64,000 nt of DNA from Deinococcus depolymerans (GCF_039522025.1 NZ_BAAADB010000003.1:469526-533525); one strand, 5' to 3'; numbered from the stretch's first letter, positions 34,918-45,900 are shown. Notes: generated from the letters alone by a model not told the origin. Program-made: numbers and translations.

Positions 34918-35493
34918 ATGCCCGCCCTCGCCCGCGCCGCCCTCCACCCCACCCGGCTGTTCCCGCTGACCGCGCTGCTGTGCCAGGCGGCGCTGGGTGC
35001 GCCGCCCGTGGACAGCCACTACTACCCCCACCGGCCAGGCACACGCTGGACCTACTCCAGCGGCGAGACGCAGGTGGTCGGCGTGCCCATCACGCACCGG
35101 GGCGTGTCGGTCGTGCCGGTCAGCCACCAGTTCGGCAGTACCACCTACACCCAGGACCTGCTGGAACACCGCGCCGACGGCAGCGTGTGGCTGCGCGGCG
35201 TGAATGCCGGGGGTCGACTCACGTGGTACGCCTCACCGCTGAACGTCTACCCCGCCGGTCCGCTGTCGCCGGGCATGACCTGGACCGGCAGCGCCGGCAC
35301 CCTGAAAACGCGTTCCACCGTGACCGGGGTGGCGCCACTGAAACTCGCGGGCGGCACCTTCAACACCCTGACCATCCGGACCGAGACCACCGCGGGCGGC
35401 CGGGCCAGCGTCCAGACCACCTACTTCGTGCCGACCCTGGGTATCGTCCGCTACCAGACGGCCGACGGCAGCGTCATCGACCTGCTGCGCTGA
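34918..35493 (+). CDS. Secreted protein of unknown function (191 aa)
   Basis: A signal-like N-terminus (LFPLTALLCQAALGAPP) is followed by a beta-rich domain with YYPHRPGTRWTYSSGETQ, SPGMTWTGSAGTLKTRSTVTG and QTTYFVPTLGIVRYQTADGSVIDLL. That layout resembles small lipid- or cell-envelope-associated beta domains, but no family is assigned. The start is leaderless: TAAGCT (34904-34909), 8 nt, ATG. Confidence 0.7.
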   Translation: MPALARAALHPTRLFPLTALLCQAALGAPPVDSHYYPHRPGTRWTYSSGETQVVGVPITHRGVSVVPVSHQFGSTTYTQDLLEHRADGSVWLRGVNAGGRLTWYASPLNVYPAGPLSPGMTWTGSAGTLKTRSTVTGVAPLKLAGGTFNTLTIRTETTAGGRASVQTTYFVPTLGIVRYQTADGSVIDLLR

Positions 35494-35514
35494 CCGGCCA
35501 CCCGGCGCGGCCCT

Positions 35515-36165
35515 TCAGGGTTTGCGCCGGCGCACCCCGTAGGTCAGCAGCGAGGCGTACATGCGGGTGCGGGCGGTCGCGCCGCGCCAGAAGCCGCGTT
35601 TCTTCTCCTTGACCACCTGCGCCACGTTCGGCAGGTCCACGTACGCCCAGCGGGCCCCCGTGACCTTCAGGTGCCGGGTGATCGCCGGTTCCGGCCAGCG
35701 TTCCTGATCCAGGCCCGGCACGCCCAGCAGCCACTCGCGCCGGCAGGCCCGCTGCCCGCTCAGGTGCGGCGTGAGCTTGTTGCCCCAGTCGGTCACGAAC
35801 CCGCCGCCCTCGAACACCCCGATGCTCATGTCCAGCTGCCCCGAGCGCACGGGCGCCGCCAGCGTCTCGAGATGCGCGGCGCTCAGGCCGGTCAGGTCCG
35901 CATCGAGCAGCACGACCAGCTCGGCGGTCGTGGCCTGCAGCGCCGCCAGCAGCGCCGCACCCTTCCCGCCGTTCTGGGCGAGTTCCACCACCTGCGCCCC
36001 GGCGTCCCGCGCGGCCTGGGCGGTGCCGTCACTGCTGCCGTCAGACGCCACGACCACGTCCGGCGTGAAGTCCAGTGCCACCCTGACCACCGACCCCACC
36101 GTGTCCTGCTCGTTGAACGCCGGGATGAGAACGGCCAGGGAAGGTGAACGCGGAACCGCAGACAT
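35515..36165 (-). CDS. Family 2 glycosyltransferase
   Basis: GT-A fold transferase of 216 residues: LAVLIPAFNEQDTVGSVV, VVVASDGSSDGTAQAAR, GKGAALLAAL and LLDADLTGL with the DxD-type metal site. It has no membrane helix. The C-terminal basic segment (VVKEKKRGFWRGATARTRMY) may contact membrane lipid or acceptor. The start is leaderless: TACCAT (36172-36177), 6 nt, ATG. Sugar donor and acceptor cannot be told from sequence. Confidence 0.85.
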   Translation of the reverse strand: MSAVPRSPSLAVLIPAFNEQDTVGSVVRVALDFTPDVVVASDGSSDGTAQAARDAGAQVVELAQNGGKGAALLAALQATTAELVVLLDADLTGLSAAHLETLAAPVRSGQLDMSIGVFEGGGFVTDWGNKLTPHLSGQRACRREWLLGVPGLDQERWPEPAITRHLKVTGARWAYVDLPNVAQVVKEKKRGFWRGATARTRMYASLLTYGVRRRKP

Positions 36166-36183
36166 GCTGTCATGGTAAGCGAA

Positions 36184-36218
36184 ACGCCCGCCCGCACCGG
36201 CCGGTACGGGCGGGGGCG
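36184..36218 (-). terminator. Long hairpin after the 604-aa gene
   Basis: ACGCCC(CC)GCCCG-ACCGG / CCGGT-CGGGCGGGCGT gives about 16 paired bases with one bulge and almost no loop. On the minus strand TTTCGC follows. It lies about 15 nt after the stop of the 604-aa gene. Confidence 0.6.
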
Positions 36219-36233
36219 TCCCCGGCGGCGCGG

Positions 36234-38048
36234 TCAGTGGAGGGCGGACAGATCGGCTTGCGCCTGCCCCTGCAGGTCCGGCCGGATCACGTCCATCGCC
36301 TCGTCCTGTCCGGCGGCGGCGGCCAGCCAGCGACCGTGCCGCACCAGGATCACGTTCAGGTCCGGCACCCGCACCACCAGCAGGTCCTGCAGGATCATCG
36401 GCGCGTGACCGGGAATCACGACCGCCAGCTCGGACTTGTAATCCAGCCGCAGCGTCACGGAGCGCGTCCCCGCCTGCAGGGTCAGGGGCCCGTCCCCGAG
36501 CTGCACGCTCAGGAACCCCCCGGTGTCCGGCAGCTCGAAGCTCTCGCCGCTCAGCGGTTCGGCCAGGGTCTCGGGACTGCGCAGCGCCACGTGCAGCGCC
36601 TCGTGCAGGCGCCGACCCAGCAGCGGGTGGACGCCCAGCGCGTCGGCGGCCGCGTGGAAGGTCTGCGCGGCCTGCGCGGTGTCCGTGCGGCTCAGGCGGA
36701 CCATCAGGGACTCCACGCCCTTGCGGGCGAAGGCCATCAGGGCGTCCGGGGTGGCGTCGTGGTACTTGCGCGCCGACGCGCCCTGCAGGGACGGCAGGTC
36801 CAGCGCCGCGCCGCGCAGCAGCTGCGCGGCGGCGCGCGCCAGCCGCAGGAACACGAACTCGCCGCCCGGGTCCAGCAGCAGCGACACCGCCCGGCCCAGC
36901 GCCGCCCGTTTGCCCAGTTCCAGCGCCGCCTGGCTCTCCAGGCGCAGCATCAGGTAGTCACCGCTCACGAAGGCGCGCAGTTGCGTGTCGGGCAGCGTGA
37001 TGCTCTGCGGGCCGTCGGGCGCGTCCCGCGAGGGGCGTAGCAGCGCCACCTGACCGGCCACCTGCATCTGCCAGTTCTTCCCGATCGGTTGCCACAGCAG
37101 GTCCAGGCCGCGCCAGCGGGCCGCCTGACCGCCGCGCAGGTTCACGACCAGCACGTCCGCGCCCTCGTCCGGCCCGCGCATGGCGGTGGCCGGATGACGG
37201 GCGTACAGGACGCTGCCGTGCGGCACCACGCCCAGGGTGGGCAGCGGCGCGGCCGCCATCAGCGGTTCCAGGAACTCGGTGACGCTGCGGACCGCCGCGC
37301 GGATCGCGGGCCGCTCGCGCGGATCCCGCGGCATGGGGTACTCGGCCTTCAGGGCGCGGATCAGGGTCGCGCGCGCCTCGGGGGCCAGGGGTTCACGCTC
37401 GGCAGCCTCCAGCCGCGCCGCGAGCACGTCCTCGTCCGCGTGACGCGGAAACGGTTCGGCCGCCACCTGCGACAGCGCCGCCCGCACCCGCTGGCGACCC
37501 GCGTCGGTCAGCAGCAGGTTCGACAGGGCCAGGGCGAGGTTCTGCACGACTTCCGGGTCGTGCAGGTCCATCAGCGGATCGTTCGCCGGCGGAACCGGCA
37601 CCACCGTCCCGCCCTGCCCGCCGGCCCGTTCGGCGTTCTCGGTGACGGTGTACAGCACCCGCAGGCGGGCCAGGGTCGGCTCGCGCTGCCAGCGCAGCGC
37701 CTGCTCCCGCACCTGCCGCGCCGCCTGGTGGTGCCAGGCGAGCAGTTGCAGTTCCTCCCAGGCGCGCGATTCGTCCGTCTCGGTGGTGGCCGGCGCCTCC
37801 CAGGTGCTCGGCCCACCGAACCCGGCGCGGACCGGGGCCGGCGTGGACCGGTCCGCCTTCTGCGCGGCGCGGTACTGCCGGTCCGCCTCGATCAGGCGGC
37901 GCAGCAGGGTGGGTTCCAGCGAGGCCTGCAGCAGTTCCTCGCGCAGCAGGCCCAGCGAACGCCGCCCGCCGCGCGGCACGCGGCCGGCCAGGGCGTCCGA
38001 CACCTTGTACTCGAACAGCTCGATCAGTTCGGTCCAGTAGGTGGTCAC
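36234..38048 (-). CDS. Conserved-looking protein of unknown function (604 aa)
   Basis: I do not recognise a family. The first half is helical and charged. From about residue 250 it has beta-rich segments (TLGVVPHGSVLYARHPATAM, ADVLVVNLRGGQAARWRGLDLLW, GGFLSVQLGDGPLTLQAGTRSVTLRL) and a helical core with ARKYHDATPDALMAFARKGVESL. No signal peptide or transmembrane helix is seen. The GTG start overlaps the TGA of a leaderless 19-codon ORF (GTGA). It is divergent from a membrane Ser/Thr kinase gene across about 210 bp, which suggests shared control or a kinase substrate, by inference only. Confidence 0.72.
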   Translation of the reverse strand: MTTYWTELIELFEYKVSDALAGRVPRGGRRSLGLLREELLQASLEPTLLRRLIEADRQYRAAQKADRSTPAPVRAGFGGPSTWEAPATTETDESRAWEELQLLAWHHQAARQVREQALRWQREPTLARLRVLYTVTENAERAGGQGGTVVPVPPANDPLMDLHDPEVVQNLALALSNLLLTDAGRQRVRAALSQVAAEPFPRHADEDVLAARLEAAEREPLAPEARATLIRALKAEYPMPRDPRERPAIRAAVRSVTEFLEPLMAAAPLPTLGVVPHGSVLYARHPATAMRGPDEGADVLVVNLRGGQAARWRGLDLLWQPIGKNWQMQVAGQVALLRPSRDAPDGPQSITLPDTQLRAFVSGDYLMLRLESQAALELGKRAALGRAVSLLLDPGGEFVFLRLARAAAQLLRGAALDLPSLQGASARKYHDATPDALMAFARKGVESLMVRLSRTDTAQAAQTFHAAADALGVHPLLGRRLHEALHVALRSPETLAEPLSGESFELPDTGGFLSVQLGDGPLTLQAGTRSVTLRLDYKSELAVVIPGHAPMILQDLLVVRVPDLNVILVRHGRWLAAAAGQDEAMDVIRPDLQGQAQADLSALH

Positions 38049-38104
38049 GCGCGCCGTCCGTTCACCGCAGCGGCGCGACCACACGCAAGCAGGGCAGTGG
38101 GCAT
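38045..38104 (-). CDS. Leaderless leader peptide coupled to the 604-aa gene (19 aa)
   Basis: CATACT (38112-38117) lies 7 nt before ATG. The frame encodes MPTALLACGRAAAVNGRRA and its TGA overlaps the GTG of the next gene. No Shine-Dalgarno site serves that GTG, so coupling is the simplest explanation for its translation. Confidence 0.6.
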   Translation of the reverse strand: MPTALLACGRAAAVNGRRA

Positions 38105-38217
38105 CCCCTCCAGTATGCCGCACGGACCGGCGCGCACGCGGCGCGTTCCGGCCGGAACTCCGCGCGTCACGGCAAGTGTAAGCTCCGCGCAAGGCCGGCC
38201 CTGTATAACTGTGGGTA

Positions 38218-38261
38218 ATGTTCCCGCTGCCTCCCTCCCCGCGCCCGACCGGTGATTCACC

Positions 38262-38265
<4 letters not shown>
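38218..38265 (+). CDS. Leaderless leader peptide coupled to the kinase gene (15 aa)
   Basis: TATAACT (38204-38210) lies 7 nt before ATG. The frame encodes MFPLPPSPRPTGDSP and its TGA overlaps the kinase GTG (GTGA). The -10 match is good but not exact to TANNNT. It faces the equivalent leader ORF of the divergent gene. Confidence 0.55.
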
Positions 38266-40336
<2,071 letters not shown>

Positions 40337-40340
<4 letters not shown>

Positions 40341-40612
40341 ATACCTCCGCCCCCCGTCCGGGCCTGCCCACCCTGACCCTCTACACCCGGCCCGGCTGCC
40401 ACCTGTGCGAACAGGCCGCCGCTCACCTCGCCCAGCTGGCATTCAGCGTGCAGACCGTGAACGTGGACCTCGACCCGCAGCTGCGCGCGCAGCACGGCGA
40501 TCACGTGCCCGTCCTGGCCCTGGGCGAGCGGGTGCTGGGGCGCGGCGCGTTCAGCCGCGCGCGCCTGAGCACCCTGAAACTCGCCCTGATCCGCGAGTAC
40601 CGGCCCGACTGA
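40337..40612 (+). CDS. Glutaredoxin-like protein
   Basis: A 91-residue thioredoxin-fold protein with the redox motif CHLC in LYTRPGCHLCEQAAAHL and the cis-proline region DHVPVLALGE, similar to the DUF836/glutaredoxin-like family. The GTG start overlaps the kinase stop (GTGA), so it is co-translated with the kinase. Its own stop codon is the first three bases of repeat copy E. A redox link to the kinase is conceivable but unproven. Confidence 0.85.
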
Positions 40613-40767
40613 TACGGACTTCGATTGAATGGGCTGCAAAGGCCATTCAATCCGAGCGGACTCGCAGAGCTTCGCAGCAGAGCGAGCAGGAGAGAAGCGG
40701 GTTCCGGACGTGGAGTTGACAGATGGGTGGTGTTCCGATCTGTCAACGAAACAAACGGAATCCGTAT
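40610..40767 (+). repeat. Structured intergenic repeat, copy E
   Basis: The repeat's first bases TGATACGGACTTCGATTG supply the TGA stop of the glutaredoxin gene. It ends AAACGGAATCCGTAT. The internal hairpin is GTTGACAGATGGG, loop TGGTGTT, CCGATCTGTCAAC. This is the best-preserved copy of the TTGACAGAT subtype. Confidence 0.9.
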
Positions 40768-40898
40768 GACCCACCCCGACTGCCCGCCCCGGCCCCTTCC
40801 CGCCCCCCTCCCACCCCGAGGGGGCCTTTCTGCCGCGCCCCGGCGGAATGCGGCGGCCCGAACCGTTCCGGATGCGGACGGGACGCTATGGTAAACGC

Positions 40899-40934
40899 AT
40901 GAACGTCACCCCCCCCGCCGGAGCGCACGCGTGA
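40899..40934 (+). CDS. Leaderless leader peptide coupled to ftsY (11 aa)
   Basis: TATGGT (40887-40892) lies 6 nt before ATG. The frame encodes MNVTPPAGAHA, and its TGA overlaps the ftsY GTG (GTGA). No Shine-Dalgarno site lies before that GTG. Confidence 0.6.
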   Translation: MNVTPPAGAHA

Positions 40935-41887
40935 GCTGGCTCGAACGCCTGCGCGACGGGCTCAGCAAGACCCGCCAGCAGATCAACTCCACCGCCGGGT
41001 TCCTCGGACAGGACGTCCGGGACGTCGTCACCAACCGCCTCGACACCATCGAGGACCTCGAGTACGCCCTGATCGCCGCCGACGTGGGCCGCGCCGCCAC
41101 CGAGGACATCCTCGAGGACATCCGCCGCGCCGAGGGCAAGGACCTCCAGCAGGCCCTGATGGACGCCCTGACCCTGCAACTCGAACCCGACGCCCGCCGC
41201 GCCGAATTCCGCAAGCTCGGCTTCGCGCCCGACGCGCGGCGCACCAGCGTCGACCCCAAAGGCCACGTGGTCATGGTCATCGGCGTGAACGGCGTCGGCA
41301 AGACCACCACCATCGCCAAACTCGGCCAGTACTACATGAACCGCGGCAAGAGCGTCATGTTCGCCGCCGGGGACACCTTCCGCGCCGCCGCCGGCGCGCA
41401 ACTCGGCGAGTGGGGCGAACGGCTCGGCATTCCCGTCGTGCAGGGTGCCGACGGGGGCGACCCCGCCGCCGTCGCCTTCGACGGTGCCAGCGCCCGCGCC
41501 GCGCGCGGCACCGACCTGCTGTTCATCGATACCGCCGGCCGCCTCCACAACAAGCACAACCTGATGGAGGAACTCAAGAAGGTCCGCCGCGTCGTCGAGA
41601 AGGCCGACCCGGCCGAACCCTCCGAGACGTGGCTGGTCCTGGACGCCGTCACCGGCCAGAACGGCCTGCAGCAGGCCAAGAAATTCCACGAGGCCACCCC
41701 CCTGACCGGCGTGATCGTCACGAAACTCGACGGCACCGCCAAGGGCGGCATCCTGGTCGCCATCGTCCGGGAACTCGGCGTGCCCATCAAGTTCATCGGC
41801 GTGGGCGAGCAGGCCGATGATCTGCAACCCTTCGACAGCCAGGAATTCGTGCGCGCCCTGTTCGACGTGAACATCCCGCGCGAGTAA
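40931..41887 (+). CDS. ftsY: Signal recognition particle receptor FtsY
   Basis: GTPase that receives SRP-ribosome complexes at the membrane. The 318-residue product has the compact N domain (MSWLERLRDGLSKTRQQINSTAGF, LEYALIAADVG) and G domain: G1 GVNGVGKTTTIAKLG, GDTFRAAAGAQL, DTAGRLHNKHNLMEEL, TKLDGTAKGG and FIGVGEQADDLQPF. It lacks the long acidic A domain of E. coli FtsY. The start is fixed by the GTGA overlap with an 11-codon leader ORF. Confidence 0.96.
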   Translation: MSWLERLRDGLSKTRQQINSTAGFLGQDVRDVVTNRLDTIEDLEYALIAADVGRAATEDILEDIRRAEGKDLQQALMDALTLQLEPDARRAEFRKLGFAPDARRTSVDPKGHVVMVIGVNGVGKTTTIAKLGQYYMNRGKSVMFAAGDTFRAAAGAQLGEWGERLGIPVVQGADGGDPAAVAFDGASARAARGTDLLFIDTAGRLHNKHNLMEELKKVRRVVEKADPAEPSETWLVLDAVTGQNGLQQAKKFHEATPLTGVIVTKLDGTAKGGILVAIVRELGVPIKFIGVGEQADDLQPFDSQEFVRALFDVNIPRE

Positions 41888-41949
41888 AGAACTGGCAAGG
41901 CAGGCGGGCGGCCCGGTTGAATGGGGTCGCCCGCCTGCCGTCCAGACTC

Positions 41950-42088
41950 ATGCGGACTCCGTCTGTTTCGCTGCCAATCCGGAACGTCACCGGATTGCCA
42001 GCTCCACGTCCGGAGGGGCGTTTCTCTCCCACCCGCATCCGCTCGGACTGAAGGGCTTTTGCAGCCCCTTCAATCCGAGTTCGTATCA
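41950..42088 (-). repeat. Structured intergenic repeat, copy F
   Basis: On the minus strand it starts TGATACGAACTCGGATTG, where the TGA is the bshC stop codon, and ends AGACGGAGTCCGCAT. The internal hairpin is GGCAATCCGG, loop TGACGTT, CCGGATTGGC. Sense orientation relative to bshC, antisense to ftsY, 62 nt after the ftsY stop. Confidence 0.88.
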
Positions 42089-43651
42089 GGGAATGTCGAG
42101 TTCGCCCTGCCAGCCGGCCGGGAGGTCCAGCAGCTGGCGCAGGGGCGTGTCGCCGTGCTTGAGCAGGAAGGTCAGGAAGTTCATCTCGCGTTCCTGGGGC
42201 ACGCCGTTCGGGAGCAGGTGGGCTTTCAGGCGGGTCAGCTGGCCGCTGCGGTCGTTCTCGGCGCGGGCCAGGGCGCGGGTGGCGAGGTGTTGCAGGTGCG
42301 CCACGCGCGCCGTGGTGCGGGCGCGGGTCCGCTGCGCCGCGCCGTGCAGGGTCGGGTCCAGCGCGGCCAGTTCGTCGGTCAGGGTGCGCAGGTCGGCGTC
42401 CAGCGCGGCCAGTCGCGCGGCGCTGACGGCCGCCGCGCCCCGCTCGGCGGCCAGGGCGCGGCCCAGCACGCCTTCCGGGTCGGCCTGCACCTGCGCGGCC
42501 GTGGCGTTCAGGCGGCCCAGGAGGCGGCGCACGTTCGGTTCGACCCAGATGACGCTCAGGCGCGGCCACAGCAGCGGCTGCCCCAGCCCGTGCAGCGGGT
42601 ACACGTCCCGCAGCTGCGCGCCGTACGCGATCTCGCCCGGCCCGACCACGAAGGCCAGGGTGGGCAGCAGCGCGTCCTGCACGGTCGGGCGCAGGCCAGC
42701 GGCGGGCGTGAGGCGGCTGGGGTCGCCCGCCAGCACCGCGAGCAGGTCCGCGTGCGAGTACGCGGCGTGGTCGGTGTGGAAGGTGCGTCCGTCGAAGCGC
42801 AGCAGGCGGCGCTGCCCGTCCGCTTCCTCGATGAACAGGTTGGTCGCCCCGGCCGGGCGGCGCAGTTGCGGCACGAACCCGTCGGTTTCCAGGCGGGCGG
42901 CGGCCGCCTCGATGGCCTCGCTGGACGCCAGGGGGCGCTCCAGTTCGCGGGCCAGGGTGGGGGCCATCAGGGCCGCCAGGGCCGGGTGCAGCGGGTCCAG
43001 GACCAGCAGGCCCGCCGGGGCCAGCAGGCCGTGAATCAGGCGGGCGAACACGTCGGCGTAACTGCCCGCACCCGCCGGCCCGCTCACGGCCCGGTCGAAA
43101 CGGGCGCGGACGGCCGCCACGTGCGCGGCGGGCGCATCGAAGGCGTCCAGCAGCGCGTGAACCTGCGCCGTCCACTCGGCGCGCCACGGCACGCGGCCTA
43201 CCGGCACGCCCTGCGGAACGTCCAGCGTCAGGTGGTGCAGGCGTTCCGCGAGGTCCAGCAGGGTGGTGCCGGCCACCTCGGCCGCGTCGTGGTCCTGACT
43301 GGCGATCCAGTACACGGCGACCACCGGGGCGTCCTCGCGGTCCTCCTGGCGGGCCAGCAGCGCCGCGTCGGCCGCCTTGTGCACCGAGTACGCCGGGCCG
43401 GTCAGCGCGCCCGCCTGCTGGCCGGTCACGACCACGCGGGACGCCGGGTGCGCCAGGCGTTCCAGTGCCGCGTGCGCGTGCGTGTCCAGCGTGCCCAGGT
43501 CGCGGTGGTAGGCGCGCAGCGCCTCCGTCAGCGCGGCGCGGTCCACGTCGCCGCGGGTCTCTGCGCGCGCCTGTTCCAGCGCCCCGGCCGGCAGGCGGAA
43601 GTACGCCTGCATGCCACCGTTCCTGTATTCCGCTCCTGCGTTCCGCGCCAT
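42086..43651 (-). CDS. bshC: Bacillithiol biosynthesis cysteine-adding enzyme
   Basis: Adds cysteine to glucosaminyl-malate to complete bacillithiol, the low-molecular-weight thiol of Deinococcus. The 521-residue product is family length, with the Rossmann-like core VVVTGQQAGALTGPAYSVHKAADAALLARQ, VYWIASQDHDAAEV and the C-terminal coiled-coil region (LAALDADLRTLTDELAALDPTLHGAAQRTRART). Two starts are possible: ATG 43651, or the ATG 13 codons later, preceded by AGGAAC and matching the usual N-terminus MQAYFRLP. Confidence 0.9.
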   Translation of the reverse strand: MARNAGAEYRNGGMQAYFRLPAGALEQARAETRGDVDRAALTEALRAYHRDLGTLDTHAHAALERLAHPASRVVVTGQQAGALTGPAYSVHKAADAALLARQEDREDAPVVAVYWIASQDHDAAEVAGTTLLDLAERLHHLTLDVPQGVPVGRVPWRAEWTAQVHALLDAFDAPAAHVAAVRARFDRAVSGPAGAGSYADVFARLIHGLLAPAGLLVLDPLHPALAALMAPTLARELERPLASSEAIEAAAARLETDGFVPQLRRPAGATNLFIEEADGQRRLLRFDGRTFHTDHAAYSHADLLAVLAGDPSRLTPAAGLRPTVQDALLPTLAFVVGPGEIAYGAQLRDVYPLHGLGQPLLWPRLSVIWVEPNVRRLLGRLNATAAQVQADPEGVLGRALAAERGAAAVSAARLAALDADLRTLTDELAALDPTLHGAAQRTRARTTARVAHLQHLATRALARAENDRSGQLTRLKAHLLPNGVPQEREMNFLTFLLKHGDTPLRQLLDLPAGWQGELDIP

Positions 43652-43785
43652 GGTTCTTCCTTCCGCCCGGCGCTGCTCGGTGGCGGCGCGGGGTCCGTCC
43701 CCGGCGTCTGCCGGGGCGCGTGCGTGCCCTGTCGTGTGCCGGCATTCCGGTTCAAGTGGCAGCGGGCCTCACACTACACTGCCTG

Positions 43786-43801
43786 TCACAGCACACTGTG
43801 A
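43786..43801. promoter_or_regulatory. Palindrome upstream of bshC
   Basis: TCACAG-CACA-CTGTGA is an inverted repeat of 6-bp arms in the 171-bp gap between the Crp-family gene and bshC. The half sites TCACA/TGTGA are those of CRP boxes but in the opposite arrangement. It could be a regulator site or part of the terminator region. Confidence 0.4.
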
Positions 43802-43820
43802 AATAAAGCCCGCGCGGGCC
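43801..43820 (-). terminator. Rho-independent terminator of the Crp-family gene
   Basis: On the minus strand GCCCGC-GCGGGC is followed by TTTATTT. The palindrome begins about 4 nt after the stop codon of the regulator gene. Confidence 0.65.
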
Positions 43821-43822
43821 AC

Positions 43823-44497
43823 TCAGCGGAGCGGTTCGCGCGTGGCGCGCAGCAGGCCCGCGCGGTCCGTCAGAATGATCCGCCGGTAGCCCAGGTCCAG
43901 CAGGCCGCGTGACCGGAAGTCCCCCAGCAGTTTCGTGATGGTCTCACGGGTACTGCCTACCACGTGCGCCAGGTCCTGGTGAGACACCCGGTCCCGCAGG
44001 GCCTGCGTGCCACCTTCCGGCCAGGGGCCCTCGCGCTCGGCGAGGGTCAGCAGCGCCAGCGCCAGCCGTTGCGACACCTCCAGGAACACCAGCCCCGAGA
44101 GCCGTTCCTGCACGCCGCGCGTCTGCCGGGTGATCTGCTCGGTCAGCGCGACGCCCACCGCGGGCTGCGCCTGCGTCAGGCGGCCCAGGGCGTCCTGGCC
44201 CAGCATCAGGGCCTCGGTGTCGTCCATCGCCTCGGCGTACACGCCGCAGCGCTCGCCGGGAATCAGGGCCATGACGCCCAGCAGCGCGCCGGGTCCGTGG
44301 ACGTCCAGCGTGACCTCACGCGCGCCGGAACCCAGCCGGTACAGGCGCACCGCGCCCCGCGTCAGGAGGTACAGCGTCTCGGCCGGGTCCTCCGGGTGGT
44401 ACAGCAGTTCGGCGCGGGTCCAGCGGCCCTGCCGTCCCGCCGCGACCACCTGCGCCTGAGCGTCCGCAGGCAAAGCACCGAAAGCACCGGGCAACAT
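43823..44497 (-). CDS. Crp/Fnr-family transcriptional regulator
   Basis: A 224-residue regulator. The N-terminal cyclic-nucleotide-binding-like beta-roll (LLYHPEDPAETLYLLTRGAVRLYRLGSG, GPGALLGVMALIPGE) lacks the full cAMP motif. The C-terminal HTH is VSHQDLAHVVGSTRETITKLLGDFRSRGLL. No Fnr-type cysteine cluster is visible. The start is leaderless: CATACT (44505-44510), 7 nt, ATG. Its effector and targets are unknown. Adjacent bshC has a palindrome that could be a target. Confidence 0.87.
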   Translation of the reverse strand: MLPGAFGALPADAQAQVVAAGRQGRWTRAELLYHPEDPAETLYLLTRGAVRLYRLGSGAREVTLDVHGPGALLGVMALIPGERCGVYAEAMDDTEALMLGQDALGRLTQAQPAVGVALTEQITRQTRGVQERLSGLVFLEVSQRLALALLTLAEREGPWPEGGTQALRDRVSHQDLAHVVGSTRETITKLLGDFRSRGLLDLGYRRIILTDRAGLLRATREPLR

Positions 44498-44602
44498 GCG
44501 TAGCAGTATGCCGCACGCACGCCGCTCCGACGCAAGCCCGCCCCCCACCGCCCCCGCTGCCCGCCCCCGCCGCGGCGCGCGGCAGGTACAATCCGGCTCA
44601 GC

Positions 44603-45361
44603 ATGCCTGACCCAGACCACTCCCAGCGCCTGAGCCTGTTCGACCTGCCGCTGGATCCCATCTCGCTGGACGCCACGCTGGACCGCCTGGGCGACTGGAT
44701 CTACCGCTCACCGCGCGCCCCGCACACCGTCGTGACCCTCAACCCGGAATTCATCGTGCAGTCCCGCACCCAGCCGGACTTCGTGACGGCCATGCAGGCC
44801 GCGGACCTCGTCACGGCCGACGGGGTGGGCATCGTGTGGGCGGCGCGGCAGCTGTGCGCGCAGGAGGTGCCGCGTGCGCCGGGCTTCGACATCGTGCAGG
44901 GCCTCATGCGCCGCCACGGCGCGGACCTGCGCGTGTTCTTCCTGGGCGCCAAGCCCGGCGTGGCCGAGGTCGCCGCGCAGAACGCCGCGCGCGACTACGG
45001 CATTCAGGTCGCAGGCATCCACCACGGGTACTTCGACCTGCCCGAGGATCAGCGCGTGGCGGAACTCGTGCGCGACAGCGGCGCGGACCTCGTCCTGACC
45101 GCGATGGGTGCCGGCCGGCAGGAGACCTTCAACCAGTACTGGCGGCAGGTCATGAACACGCCGGTCATGATCGGCTGTGGCGGCGTGATCGACGTGCTGG
45201 CCGGCACTGCCGACCTCGCGCCCGCCTGGACGCGCCGCCTGGGCGTCGAGTGGATCTGGCGGGTGGCGGGGGACCGTAAGCGCTGGAACCGCGCGCCGCG
45301 CCTCGCGAAGTTCGTGCAGATGGTCCGCGCCGAGAAACGCCGCGCCGCCCGCGCCGGCTGA
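44603..45361 (+). CDS. WecG/TagA/CpsF-family glycosyltransferase
   Basis: GT26-family enzyme of 252 residues that transfers an acetyl-mannosamine-type sugar to a lipid-linked acceptor in the related WecG/TagA systems. The motifs are VVTLNPEFIVQSR, DLVTADGVGIVWAARQL, RVFFLGAKPGVAE, GIHHGYFDL, LTAMGAGRQETF and GCGGVIDVLAGTADLAPAWTRRLGVEWIWR. The C-terminus is basic and may bind membrane. TACAAT (44587-44592) lies 10 nt before the ATG, giving a very short leader. Confidence 0.9.
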   Translation: MPDPDHSQRLSLFDLPLDPISLDATLDRLGDWIYRSPRAPHTVVTLNPEFIVQSRTQPDFVTAMQAADLVTADGVGIVWAARQLCAQEVPRAPGFDIVQGLMRRHGADLRVFFLGAKPGVAEVAAQNAARDYGIQVAGIHHGYFDLPEDQRVAELVRDSGADLVLTAMGAGRQETFNQYWRQVMNTPVMIGCGGVIDVLAGTADLAPAWTRRLGVEWIWRVAGDRKRWNRAPRLAKFVQMVRAEKRRAARAG

Positions 45362-45381
45362 CCCACGCCCCGGCCGGACGT

Positions 45382-45900
45382 TCAGGCGAGGCCGCAGGCG
45401 CGCTGCACCAGCAGGTGCAGTTCGTCGCGGCCCAGCCGGCGGGCGTCGAGCGTCAGGTCGTCCGGAAGGGTGCTCAGGCCCGGCACCAGCGGCGCGAAGC
45501 GCAGTTCCGGCCGGGCGATCAGGTCGCGGCTGGCGGTGAGTGCCAGCGTGAAGTCCACACGCAGTTCGAAATGGGCGTTCAGTTCCTCGCGCAGCGGATC
45601 CGGGTCGCCGCTCAGGAGCGCGAGCAGCGCCGGGTGAGGCGCGAACCCGTCGTCGAGGTCCCGGACGGTACGCAGCTCGTCGAGAAAGATCCCGGCCCGG
45701 CCGATCGCGTAGCCGCTCACGCGGCGGCGGCACACGTCCGGCGCGTCGCCGCGCACCAGCGTCACCTGTCGGCCCGCGCGGGCCGCGCCGCCCAGCATGG
45801 CCCACAGCCGACTCAGGCTGGAGTACCGGGCGAGTTCCACGTACCCGGCCGGCCGGTGCGGGAGCGGTCGGACAGGCCGTTCCGTGTGTGGGGCGCTCAT
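45382..45900 (-). CDS. Hypothetical protein (172 aa)
   Basis: No family recognised. It is a soluble protein with no signal peptide, containing [36 protein letters not shown] and a charged, Leu-rich C-terminal half ([23 protein letters not shown]). The start is leaderless: TAGCAT (45907-45912), 6 nt, ATG. It lies between convergent wecG-type and divergent acyl-CoA dehydrogenase genes. Confidence 0.65.
   Translation of the reverse strand: MSAPHTERPVRPLPHRPAGYVELARYSSLSRLWAMLGGAARAGRQVTLVRGDAPDVCRRRVSGYAIGRAGIFLDELRTVRDLDDGFAPHPALLALLSGDPDPLREELNAHFELRVDFTLALTASRDLIARPELRFAPLVPGLSTLPDDLTLDARRLGRDELHLLVQRACGLA

Noticed and set aside
43786..43801. Calling the palindrome a CRP site outright
   Set aside because: The half sites are in inverted order (TCACA...TGTGA) relative to the CRP consensus, so only a candidate palindrome is recorded.
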